Below are positions 37,201 through 48,340 of a stretch of DNA of 64,000 nucleotides, piece by piece. This stretch comes from Alternaria dauci (lineage: Eukaryota > Ascomycota > Dothideomycetes > Pleosporales > Pleosporaceae): NCBI RefSeq assembly GCF_042100115.1, contig NC_091280.1, positions 682,001 through 746,000 on the forward strand, in the 5' to 3' direction. The notes beneath the pieces are model-generated. The model made no database searches, was not told the origin of the DNA, and was given only the letters and a program-made list of their open reading frames with translations. Every line of letters starts with the position of its first letter. Positions within the stretch are counted from its first letter, which is position 1. Position numbers and translations under genes: made by a program.

Positions 37201-37535
37201 AGTTATAGCTTTTAGTAACTTAGTTACCTTATTCTTATAATTCTTATACTAGTTAATTCTTTAATTTAGTATTATAGCCTATACCTTATTTAATAGAGGA
37301 CTAATAGGACTTATATAGTAGGCGCTTATATAACTATTTTCTTAATAACTCTAAGTAGTCTTTAAATAGTTTTAGTACTATAGCTAACTAAACTTACCTC
37401 TTTAGTCTTTAAAGAGCTTAATAGGCTTTTCTTAAATACTATTACTTACTAACTTATAGTATTTCTTATAAATAGTAGGACCTATACCTTAGTACTACTA
37501 AGGTATTATATAAGGCTTTCTCTAAATAGTGTCTT
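34270..37535 (-). pseudogene. RIP-mutated Ty3/Gypsy gag-pol relic
   Basis: Minus-strand reading gives reverse transcriptase landmarks in order: GGLRLCIDYxVLN and ITKKN (near 34,790-34,850); KIAFxIYF...LVTLFSIANS...TFxxYIN (34,570-34,670); LNNILIYT (near 34,500-34,520) where YxDD would be; and GIxIDLDKVKAIKDxEAP (34,310-34,375), where x marks RIP stops. These match Ty3/Gypsy RT (LRLCVDYR, KTAFRT, YLDD, GIxMDPxKV). Farther upstream on this strand, around 36,250-36,450, a gag-like frame includes YNNLYLKVKALxQLLNL and DYYIEFNRLELQ. The RT ends abruptly near 34,270 at the B copy, and the upstream side is cut by an A copy at 37,536. RNase H and integrase were not found. Confidence 0.8.
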
Positions 37536-38925
37536 ATATAATTTTTTATTTTCTATAATTATAGGGGTACTTTTAAAATAAAACTTTAAAAAAATAAGAA
37601 GTAGCTATCTATCTACTTATTAATTATAAAAGTTAATATAAAAGATAAAGTAATAACGCGATTCAAACGCTAGACTAATTAGCGTTTTATAGTAGTAAAG
37701 CTCTAACGTCTATATGCGAAAACTAAAGTTAAAAAAAAATTTACTAAAGGTAACTAAAAAAAAACACCTATTAAACCTTAGGAGGGTATAACAGGGATCG
37801 CTAGCTATTAGCTAGTAATATAATTATAATATATTATAAAGGGAGGAGGATATAGTATCTTTACTATAATTAAGCTTACTTAGAATTTTATATATTTCTA
37901 TAAAAGCCTAGCTACTTCTAACCTTTATACTAATACTAACTTATAAGCTTTAAGACTTCCTTTAAGACTTCCTTTAAGACTCGCACTATATATAAACCTA
38001 TATATATAGTATAGCGTATTAGTTTCCTAATAATAGTATTAGTAGTAATCTTAGGGAAGCGGCGTATATATATTTCCTTTATATTATCCTTTAGGAGGTC
38101 TTTTATTATAGCCTAAAAACCCTAACTAGACTAGTACTAATTAATCTATCTATAAGTATATAATATACTAGCTTTATATATACTTAGGAGCTACTTAAGG
38201 GGGTCTATAATAAGTTAAATAAGTAATTACTAGAGTTCTACTATATATTCTAGGATAGTAGAGTATCTAAGAGGGATTAGATTAATACCTATATTAGTAA
38301 TATTATTATAGAAGAGACTATTAAGGAGAGGAGGATATAGATATAGTAGAAGGTTAGAGAGCTTAGGCGTAAGGCTTAGCTTAATAGGTACTGTAGCTAT
38401 AAGCTCCTTATATTTAGCTATATCTTTCTCCTTAACTAGGGGGGCTTTAGGTAGGAAACCTAGGCCTAGCTACATAGGTAAGTAGTTAACATTAAATAAG
38501 TAATAGAGGATTAATATCCTAGGCTTAAGGAGAGGGAATTTAAATAGATATTATAGGGATATAAGAATATCGCGTAGATAGCGCTACTACTAATATTCCT
38601 CTAGTTAAAGTTAAAAGTATAGTAGTAGCCTTAAGTAGTTATTCTTAGGAAGGGGTAGTAGTTATAAAGGGTAGAAATAGTAGAGGATAGTAGAGGATAG
38701 TATATATATTAGAAGGTTATATCTTATCTTTAGTAGGTATATAACTTACTACTATTATATATCTTTAGTATCTAGCGTTTATAATATACTATATATATAC
38801 TAGTAGTACTAAATATAGGCTTATATAAGCCTATAGTTACCTAGTTAGTACTTTATCTTGAAAAAAGTCTCTAAATATACTATAATAATAATAAAAATAA
38901 AGTCTATAAAGGCTAAAGCTAACTA
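37536..38925 (-). mobile_element. Family A element, copy 7 (minus)
   Basis: From the reversed A-rich tail (AATTTTTTATTTTCTATAAT) to AAAGGCTAAAGCTAA, about 1.39 kb. It is RIP-mutated, but a few CA/TG survive near 37,660-37,800. A 69-residue open frame overlapping its end (38,858-39,067) is AT-rich chance sequence. Confidence 0.78.
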
Positions 38926-40840
38926 TAAGAGATATAATCTTATAGCTAGTAAAGTATTTAGAAAACTTATTAGTAGTAGGAGGAAGATTTATATCTCTTA
39001 TAGTAATACTATTAAGTTTTTATATAGTACTAATCTAATATACTCCTTTATCTTTCTTAGGGACTAAGTACTATAGGTTATAATATTAGCTATTATATCT
39101 TACTTATATACTCCTATTTAATTACTTATTAACTATTATAATTACTTTTAGTTTAAGGGCCTTTAGGACTATAAAGCTATATATCTAGTATACCTTATAT
39201 AGTATTATCCTTATTTTATAGGGTAGGTAGATACTTAGATAAATTTACCCTACCTCTTTAAATTACTATAATAGCGTACCTTCTTAATTATAGAGTATTT
39301 TAATTATTATATTATACTCTTATAGTATAAGCTATTCTCTAATATATAACTTAGTATTCCTTTCTATTCTTAGTTAGATTCCTCTTAGAAATATAGTATA
39401 GTACTATTTAAATTAGTAGTTATAAGGACCTAGATTAGAGTTTTAAATACTAATACGTAGGCGTTATTATTTAATTACTCTCTCCTTCTAGTCCTTATAT
39501 CTAAATTCTATTAGTACCTCTTATCTAAGAATATCTACTAGCTAGACCTTCTTCTTTATTATTTTATATAGTATATATAAGTTATTATTTCTTTAGATAT
39601 AAAGTAATTATTCTTAGTTTATATATGCTTAGTTTAACTTACTTATAATTATATATTAACTAAGTTCTAATAAACTATCTAAGTCCTCTACTTTACTTAA
39701 AGTTATTATAAAGACTAGATTTATTTATTATATCTAATATTATATATCTTATTTACTAAGAATTATTTTATACTCTCTTAGTCTAGTAGTAGGATTAGAC
39801 TATACTACTTTATAAAGATACTTTACCCTTACTACTTTAGGAGAATATTAATTACTATTTATAAGTATATTAATTATACTTAATCCTAGGGACTTATTAT
39901 TAGGTAAGTATACTTCCCCTATACTTATACCTACTACTTATTCTCTAAATCTTTATTATCTTTATAGGGTATTATCTATAATAAGTAATATAGTACTAAG
40001 TTAGATACTATAAAGACTATATTCTTTATACTATCTTCTAAGAGTATCTTATATATTACTCTCCTAAAAGTATTATATTAAATAGTTATCTTTATATATA
40101 CGTACTAAGGACCTCCTAGTATTACTAATTAAGTAATATTAGTAACTATTTAGAAGTTAGTAAGTATTATTACTAAACCTATTTATATATATCTATTAAA
40201 AGCTATTCTAATAAAAGGATTATATATACTATTTACTAAGGTAACTCCTTAAGGCGTGTTACTAAGTTTATAATATATAAGTTTATATAGTATTTTTATA
40301 GCTCTAGCTACGCTAAGTTATAAGATATTTATCTAGGCGCTAGTATTAATTAGGTACTTTATAGAGTTACTATTAATTATTACTTAGTATTTAGGTAAGT
40401 CTATTTATATATAGGCTTACCTATTTTATTAGTATATACTACGTACTACTTTAGTAGGGAGTATATTTAGTTCCTTAATCTAAGTATTACCTCTTCTAGT
40501 ACCTCTATATCTAGTTTATATACTTAAATTATATAGATAAAGCGCGCTATACTTTATACTATTATATATAGTTATACTATAATAATTATATTCTAGCGTT
40601 AGAATATAGGTAGCTAGGTTAGGGTTAGTAATAGCTAGCTAATTAGATTACGTAGTAGAATCTAAGTAATATCTAGAGAACTTAGATTCTATACCTACCC
40701 TAACTTCTAATATATTAATACTTCTATTACCTTTAACTATCTCTATATCCTTATCTAAAAGGTTATATAGTTACTTTTCTAGTCCTTCTTAACCTATTAG
40801 GTTTATAATAGTAATACCTCTTACTTCTTAGTTAAGTAAG
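38926..40840. other. Unassigned RIP-mutated segment
   Basis: AT-rich sequence with plus-strand stretches of low stop density (for example around 39,880-40,700, reading FIKILYPYYF and LQYISLYSIFIALA), suggesting a decayed transposon gene. I could not match it to a family. Confidence 0.4.
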
Positions 40841-42346
40841 TCCCCCCTAGGCCTTAGGGATAGGGCCTATAGTATTATCTTATATTGCGTTACTAAGAAA
40901 TTTTAAAACTAAGCCTAAACTAGTACTACTAACACCTATCTAGTTAGCGAGTAAATACTAACATTACTTACTTTATAGTCCTAGCGTATTCGGAAGTCTC
41001 TTTTTACCTATAACACCTCTCTATCTATCCCCTATATTACGCCGTATATACACCTATATCCTAGATTCTTATTAACCTTAACTAACCTAATAGAGTAGCT
41101 GCACTACCTTAATATCCCTACTATTACAATTACTGCTAACACTACCTAGAGATTAAGAAGCTCTATTATATTATAGTAATTACATTTTAAGAGCGTAAGC
41201 AGCACTAATACTATTATAATTACGGTTACAGTTATAGTTATAATTATAATTATAATTATAATTATAATTATAATTCCCTTTAAGCAGCTATAAAGCCTAT
41301 ATATTACTATTACCTAAACTCCTTTATAGCCGCTACGTACCTAAGTCCTATTACACTATATCCTAAGCCTGCTACATTATTATCATTATTATTATTAAAT
41401 TAATTATCTACTACCCTATTAATACTTACCCTACGCGCGCGATTATTAGCTATACCTACTTAATATAATTATAAGATAGGGATAAGCTAGCTAAGGACCG
41501 ACTATAGCTATCTATTATAGTCCCTACTTATAACTATCTTAATATACGCTTCTTACTCTATTATAAGTGTACCCCTAGCTACTATTATATTACTTAGCTT
41601 CTTAATATAAACGTTCTACTCTATAGTAATAGATAATATTACTTCTATATTTATCCTAGTACTTACTAGTAAAGCGACACTACCTAGGTAAATAAGAGTT
41701 ATAGTAAACAGGCTATCTATATAGAAGAGAATTTTATATTAGTCCTTAGTAGTATTATCTAATAAGTTAAGAGAAGAGAGGTAGGCGTCTAGGAAGGGGC
41801 TTAAGACACTATAAGGCTTAAGATTATTATAGTTTAAGCTAATTTAATCCTTAGTGTACTAGTACTTTACGTCTATATTAGTATTAACGTTAAGTGCTGT
41901 CTATAACTCTAGGAATAGCTATTTAACACCTATAACGCGATTATATATTATAAGGCGTATAGTATTAAAGAAGGTATTTCTCTTTAGTAGTAAGCTTTAG
42001 GATAGAGTGTTAAAGTAGAAGTTAAGAAATAGAAATTTAAAGAGTTACTTAAATATTTCTATAGCCTTAAGTACTATAGTTATAAGCCTAGAGGCGAGCT
42101 ATAAACTATAGTTATTAACTAAAAAACTCCTCTTCTACTTTAACTCCTCTTCTCCCTAACGTTACCGCAACTGTCTAGAACCGCTTAAAATTTAAGGCTT
42201 TAGTTTAAACCTATCTATTATTAAACTATATATAGCTATATATAGTAAAAATAGGTATTTAGGAAATATACCTTTACTGCGATTTATTATAGTGTCTTTT
42301 AATAGTGTTATACTTACGTCTTTTACTAGTATATTTATTATTTAAA
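40841..42346 (+). mobile_element. Family B element, copy 3, with target duplication
   Basis: A 1,506 bp copy from TCCCCCCTAGGCC to TTTATTATTTAAA. An exact 12 bp repeat, TAGTTAAGTAAG, flanks it at 40,829-40,840 and 42,347-42,358. Most of it parallels copy 2; it carries an extra segment near 40,930-40,980 and 41,050-41,095 that copy 2 lacks. RIP is moderate. Confidence 0.82.
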
Positions 42347-44154
42347 TAGTTAAGTAAGGCTATTAAGATAAAGTTATAGTCTATATAAAGTAACTCCTAT
42401 AATCTTTCTTTAGGTAAAGTACTTATAAATTTTATAGCTCTCTTTTTACGTCCTTATTATAGTTATTTTATATCTATAAATATATTACTATTAATAGTTA
42501 CTAACTAAGGTAGCTTAATTATAGAAAATAAGTTCTCTTCTTACTATATTTGTTAGTATTTATATCTAGTATCTATTAGCTAAGAATTTATAATAAGATT
42601 ATTAGAGACTATAGGGGTAGCTGTATATAGCTCTGTAGTAATCTTATACTCTCTATTATTCTTAGTAGGTCTTCTTTATTTCTAGATATCTCTATTCCTT
42701 ATACTATTTATATTTTATAATCTTATACTATTCCTAGGTTTAGGGTATATTATAGCGTTAGCTTTAGTAAGAGTTCTAAGAGTAGATTCTTCTCCTCCTA
42801 GGATAATTTTTACTATATTAACCCTATTTAGTTAATAGTCTATATTAGGTAAGTAGGGGTTAAATAGATAGTCTTAGAACTACTAGAATTAAAGTAATAT
42901 ATTATATTTCTCTTTATATTAGTCTAAAGAGGAAGTAATATTAGCTTAAGCTATAAGGTTTTATAGTCTAGTATACCTTATAGCTAGATATAAGTCTCTT
43001 CTTAGAAACTTCTTAAGAATAATACTTAAAGCTAGCTAGTTAAGGATATTATTAGTAATATTAATATATTCTCTAATCTTAGCTTTTAGCTATTAGAGAA
43101 TAAAGTTAAGAGGAATTAATCTTAGGATCTCTCTAAGTCTTATATATAGAGGGCTAAAGTAGGAAGTCTTATACTTAGTATCTAGGTCTTAGTAAAAGTT
43201 AATCTACCTTATCTTCTTTAGGTAAATATATAAGTTATAGTTCTTAACCTAATATCTTATCTTATTATATATATTATATATATTATAATATTCTCTACTA
43301 CTATAGTTAGCTATATCTTAGTTTAGAGCTATATTTCTAAGTACTATAGTAATAAAAGTACTATTATTTCTTTTATTTAAAAGTCTAGCTATTATAGCTT
43401 TAGTAATAAAGTATATATAATTACTTAGCTTCTTTAGTAACTTAAATATATCTAGATAAGCTATTAGTATATCTACTATAGCTAGTTTAATCTTTATATC
43501 CCTTAGGGACTTTATTAAATCCTTTACCTCTTTATCTATATTATTTAGGGTAGAAGGAATAGCTACTACTTTCTTTACTTTAGATATAACTTCTATTATA
43601 CTTTCTAAAGTAAAGGTTACTTTCTTATTAGATAATATAATATATTATATTTTTATATATATATTACTTCTTTCTTAATAATATATCTTATTAAGACTAT
43701 TAATCTTCTTATAATAAGATTTTAAGAATATATATATTTAGTCCTTATTATATATAAACTACTTATTACTTATTAAAGTATTAGTTATATAGTATATAAT
43801 TACTTCTTTATCTAATTATAGTAATCCTTTAGAGAAAAGAATACTAACTTTTACCTCTAGTAGCTATATATTATTAATTTAGGTATCTACTACTAAGGAA
43901 AAGTAAGTATAGTACTCTACTAGGCCTAGCTAATTATAAAGGTAAGAGTATAAGTATACTTATAAATAAGATTACTTACCTATTATTACTATAGTATCTT
44001 TATCTTACTACTACTCCTTTATACTTATTTAGAGCTATAACTAGTTTTTAGAAAAGTAACTAAGTAGCTATTTTAATATATAAGAGATAGTCTAATCTAT
44101 ATTAAATAAGTAGTCTAGAAGTTAAGAAACCCTTATCTTATTAGGGATATTTCT
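42347..44154 (-). other. Unassigned segment with a low-stop minus-strand frame
   Basis: From about 43,640 down to 43,340 the minus strand reads nearly 100 codons without a stop (VTFTLESIIEVISKVKKVVA and onward, with a DKEVKDLIKSLRDIKIKLAI helix), and the frame goes on with few stops on both sides. It has helical, regularly spaced hydrophobics like a real protein. No ATG remains because TG was lost. Family not recognised; it may be a captured host gene or a transposon domain. Confidence 0.45.
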
Positions 44155-44172
44155 ATTATTAGCTTATTAGTT

Positions 44173-45530
44173 TGGCTTCGGCCTTTGCAGACTTTTTTTG
44201 TTGTTACAGCACATTTAGGGACTTTTTTTGAGATAAAGCGCTAACTAGGTGACCGCGGGCTTATGCCTATGTTCAGCACTACTAGTACACACATAGTGTG
44301 TTATAAACGCTAGACATAAAGATATATAATAGTATTATACGCAGACTAGAGACTACGAGACGCAACCTTCCGACTTATACGCTATCCTCCGCTATCCTTC
44401 ACTATTTCCGCCCTTCGCAACCTTTGCAGCCGCCCTTTATAACTGCCGCCACCGCCGCCGCCTCCGCTGCCGCCGCCTCCGCCCCCTCCTAAGAACGACT
44501 AACTATGGCTGCTGCTGCACTTTTAACTTTAACTAGAGGAACGTTAGTAGTAGCGCTATCTACGCTATGTTCTCGTGTCCCTACAACATCCGTTCGAATT
44601 CCCTCTCCTTAAGCCTAGGATATTAATCCTCTATCGCCCGTTTAATGTTAACTACTTACCTACGCAGCTAGGCCTAGGTTTCCTACCTAAAGCCCCCCTA
44701 GTTAAGGAGAAAGATATAGCTAAATATAAGGAGCTTACAGCTACAGCGCCTATTAAGCTAAGCCTTACGCCTAAGCTCCCTAACCTTCTACTATATCTAT
44801 GTCCTCCTCTCCTTAACAGTCTCTTCTATAACAATATCACTAATATAGGTGTTAATCTAATCCCTCTTAGATGCTCTGCTGTCCTAGAATATACAGCAGA
44901 ACTCTAGTAATCGCTTATTTAACTTGTCGCGGACCCCCTTAGGCGGCTCCTAGGTGTATACAGGGCTAGCATATCATGTACTTATAGACAGATCGATCAG
45001 CACTAGTCTAGTTAGGGTTTTTAGGCTGCGACAGAAGACCTCCTAGATAAAGATCTAGAGGAAATCCATAGTATTCGTATGCGGTGCGATTTAATCGTAT
45101 AGGATTTAATCGTATGTAATTTAATCGTATGCGGTGGGATACTTAAAGTTAGTATTAGTATAAAGGTTAGAAGCAGCTAGGTTTTTGTACGACCCTTCTT
45201 AGTTGTAGTAAACATACTGTGTCCTCTCTCCCCTTCGCAACACATTATAATTGTATCGCTAGCTAATAGCTGGCGATCCCCGTTAAGCCCTCCTAAGGTT
45301 TGATAGGTGTCTTTTTTTAGTTGCCTTTAGCAAATTTTTTCGACTTTGGTTTTCGCGCACAGACGTTGGAGCTTCACTACTATAAAACGCTGATTAGTCT
45401 AGCGTTTGAATCGCGTTATTACTTTATCTTTTTTATCGACTTTTGTGACTGATAAGCAGAGGGATAGCTGCTTTTTACTTTTTTAAAGTTTTATTTTAAT
45501 AATACCCCCCCACTTGCAGAAAATAAAAAA
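44173..45530 (+). mobile_element. Family A element, copy 8: least mutated copy with 18 bp target duplication
   Basis: A 1,358 bp copy starting TGGCTTCGGCCTTTGCAGAC and ending GCAGAAAATAAAAAA. The flanks ATTATTAGCTTATTAGTT at 44,155-44,172 and 45,531-45,548 are identical over 18 bases. CA and TG are common inside it, in contrast to the DNA on both sides. It has a GC-rich trinucleotide tract (CCGCCGCCACCGCCGCCGCC-like, about 44,445-44,490), seen as CTACTACTAC in mutated copies. An open frame of 110 codons at 44,575-44,907 has no recognised motif. No reverse transcriptase, LTR, tRNA-like primer site or terminal inverted repeat is seen, so it is probably non-autonomous. Confidence 0.88.
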
Positions 45531-45548
45531 ATTATTAGCTTATTAGTT

Positions 45549-46437
45549 AAAGTCTTTAAAGAACTTAGTAACGTCCTTTCCTATAAAGATAAAACTAGTG
45601 TACCTAGGTCTAGCTATAGATAAAACTAAGTTACTTAGAGTAGATATAATATCTTTACTAGTACTAGTTATTATTAATAAAGCTTTTAGAGTAGCTTCTA
45701 AAGGGTTCTTAGATATTAATAAAGAGAGTAGTTACTATTCTAAGCTACCTTAGTATTAAGTAGCCTTTTAGTTCTTCTTTATATTATATAATATAGAAGA
45801 ACTTATAGATTAATTCTTCTTAAACTAAGTTAAATTAATATAACTAAATAATTAATATATCTAAATAATAGATATATACTTTAATAATTTAAGTAGTATA
45901 TCTAGTATACACCTCTTATAGTAACTACTAACTATCTCCTTTAATTACTTCTCTAGCTTATCTATATATACTAGTAGTATTACCCTTTAGGTCTATTAGA
46001 TTAGTATTTTCTATCTAATATTATTTTTAAGAGGGGTTACTATCTAGTCTATTAAATTAGTATTTTCTATCTATAGTATTAGTATAGGTAATTCTATTCC
46101 TAGGTATAGTACTTATTTAGAGAGTAAGTAATATTAGTCTAAAGAGTTACTTAATAGTATAGTATAATATAGCTTCTAATAGTCTCTTCTAGAGAATCTA
46201 ATTATAATAAGGTCTTAGCCCCCTCCTTATAAGATAACTAGTAGTTTTAGCTATATATTAGAATTACTTCTTTACTAAGTTAAATAGTATCCCTAAAGGC
46301 TTTACTATTTATATAGATATTAGAGTATATAAAGATACTAATACCTTAGTATTAAAGTTTTATCTTCTATATAGCTAGTAATATAATTATAAGTAGATAG
46401 TAGATAGAAGTAATTAATTATTATAAGAAGATTAATT
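45549..46437. other. Unassigned RIP-mutated segment
   Basis: AT-rich sequence that was contiguous with 44,154 before the family A insertion. A pair of related blocks (GTCTATTAGATTAGTATTTT and a later near copy at about 45,990 and 46,055) suggests a local duplication. No family recognised. Confidence 0.4.
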
Positions 46438-47915
46438 TAGCCTTAGCCTTTATAGACTTTTTTTTTTTTATTATTATAGTATGTTTAGAGACTTTTTTTA
46501 AGATAAAGCGCTAACTAAGTAACTATAGGCTTATACCTATATTTAGCACTACTAGTATATATATAGTATATTATAAATACTAAATACTAAAGATATGTAG
46601 TAGTATTATATACTTACTAGAAATAAGATATAACCTTCTAACTTATATACTATCCCCTACTATCCTCTACTATCCTCTACTATCCTTTACTATTTCTACT
46701 CTTTATAACCTTTATAGTTACCTTATATAACTACTACTACTATCTTTTAATAGTATTATACTTACGTCTTTTACTAGTACCTTTATTATTTAAATAACTA
46801 CTACTACTACCTCTACTACTACTACCTCTACTACTATTACCTCTACTACCCCTTCTTAAGAATAACTAACTAGCTACCTAAAGTATAGCTACTACTATCT
46901 AATAATTAGCTTTAGTTAGAGGAATATTAGTACTAGCGCTATCTATACCTTATTCTCTTATCTTTATAGTATTTATTTAAATTCCCTCTCCTTAAGCCTA
47001 AGATCTTAATTATTAATTACCCTCCTAATATTACTTATTTACTATTATAGCTAAGTCTTAATCTCTTAGCTTAATCCCTTTCCTAATACTAAGATAGTAA
47101 GATAATTAACTATAAGGACTTTACTACTACTAGTATTATTAATCTAAGCCTTATAGATAACCTCCTTTACGTCCTTTAGTATTTATATTTTACTCTTCTT
47201 CACTATCTCCTCTACTTTAATATTACTAACATTAAAGGTATTAATAATATTAATATTATCTACTATCTTAGTCTATAAGAGGTAGTAGAACTTAGGTAAT
47301 TACTTATTTAACTTATTAAGGACTACTCTAAGTAGCTCCCTAGTATATATAAGGTAGGTATATTACGTACTTATAGATATATTAATTAGTACCTATCTAG
47401 CTAAGGTTTTTAGGCTAGGCTAGAAGACCTCCTAGATAAGGATAAAGAGGAAATATATATATTTATATATAATGCGATTTAATTATATATAGTAGGATAT
47501 TTCGATTATATATAGTAGGATACTTAAAGTTAGTGTTAGTATAAAGGTTAGAAGTAGTAAGGTTTTTATATAACCCCTCTTAGTTTAAGTAAATATACTA
47601 TATCCTCTCTCCTCTTTATAATATATTATAATTATATTACTAGTTTATAATAGCTAGTAATCTTTATTAGACCTCTACTAAGGTTTCTAATAAGTATCTT
47701 TTTTAGTTACTTTTAGTAAATTTTTTAAGTTTAGTTTTTATATATAGATATTAGAGCTTTACTACTATAAGACGCTAATTAGTCTAGCGTTTAAATCGCG
47801 TTATTACTTTATCTTTCTTATTAACTTTTAAAACTAATAAGTAGAGGGATAGCTACTTTTTACTTTTTTAAAGTTTTATTTTAATAATACCCTCCTACTT
47901 ACAGAAAATAAAAAA
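46438..47915 (+). mobile_element. Family A element, copy 9 (plus)
   Basis: Full-length family A from TTAGCCTTAGCC to the tail CAGAAAATAAAAAA, RIP-mutated and carrying a 53 bp B fragment. Flanks share only an imperfect match (ATAAGAAGATTA / TTAAGAAGAGTA), so the duplication is uncertain. Confidence 0.75.
46741..46793 (+). mobile_element. Family B 3'-end fragment (53 bp) with 14 bp target duplication
   Basis: Only the last 53 bases of family B (TATCTTTTAATAGTATTATA ... TTTATTATTTAA) are present inside A copy 9. The repeat ATAACTACTACTAC lies at 46,727-46,740 and again at 46,794-46,807; other A copies have it once. This is a severely 5'-truncated insertion. Confidence 0.78.
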
Positions 47916-48340
47916 TTAAGAAGAGTAGTAAGTGTATCTTATACTATTAAAAGAAGAACTTATAAAAGGTTCTATATAGGTTCTATAGTAGATAGATTCT
48001 TTCTTTTCTTTTCTTAACATAGAGTAGAAGGAGTACTTATAGGGAAGCCTCCTTACTTACTCTATGCACTAGTATATTACTTTCTATTCAAGAACTATAT
48101 ATCTATTATATAAAATAATACTTTACACTTTCTAGTAAAGTTTAGATACTAGCTATATTTCTAAAAAATATATTTATATCTTAATTTTACTATTACCTAT
48201 ATTATATAATAACTATCTAAGTTTATTATATCCTATTTACTTCTTAGATATCTAGAAGTAGTATTTTACTTTTATCCTATCTTTCTAGAGCAAAATAGAT
48301 AGTATATAGAGTAGACTAATTTGTTTTCCTAATGTAAGAG

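Larger units (their letters stand above)
14424..48340. other. AT-rich RIP-degraded transposon island (about 34 kb)
   Basis: From just after the NRPS-like stop to about 48,340 the sequence turns into TA-rich DNA in which C remains before C, T or G but almost never before A, and TG is equally rare. That is loss of CpA on both strands, as RIP causes. Gene-sized ATG-started frames are absent on both strands except two short ones. Relics of a Helitron, Ty3/Gypsy elements and two short repeat families are entered separately. The parts I could not assign are about 14,424-15,300, 20,000-20,400, 21,036-21,297, 22,391-23,680, and the segments entered below as unassigned. Confidence 0.95.

Noticed and set aside
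38858..39067. 69-codon open frame in the AT-rich island
   Set aside because: Straddles the end of A copy 7 and the adjoining sequence, with Lys/Ile/Tyr-rich low-complexity composition.
44575..44907. 110-codon open frame in A copy 8 as a transposon protein
   Set aside because: It has Leu/Pro-rich composition without any domain pattern and is open mainly because this copy escaped RIP; coding status cannot be supported.
44173..45530. Family A as a solo LTR of a Ty3/Gypsy element
   Set aside because: Target duplications are 11-18 bp rather than 4-6, the ends are not TG...CA, and one end is A-rich; no pair of direct copies brackets an internal region.
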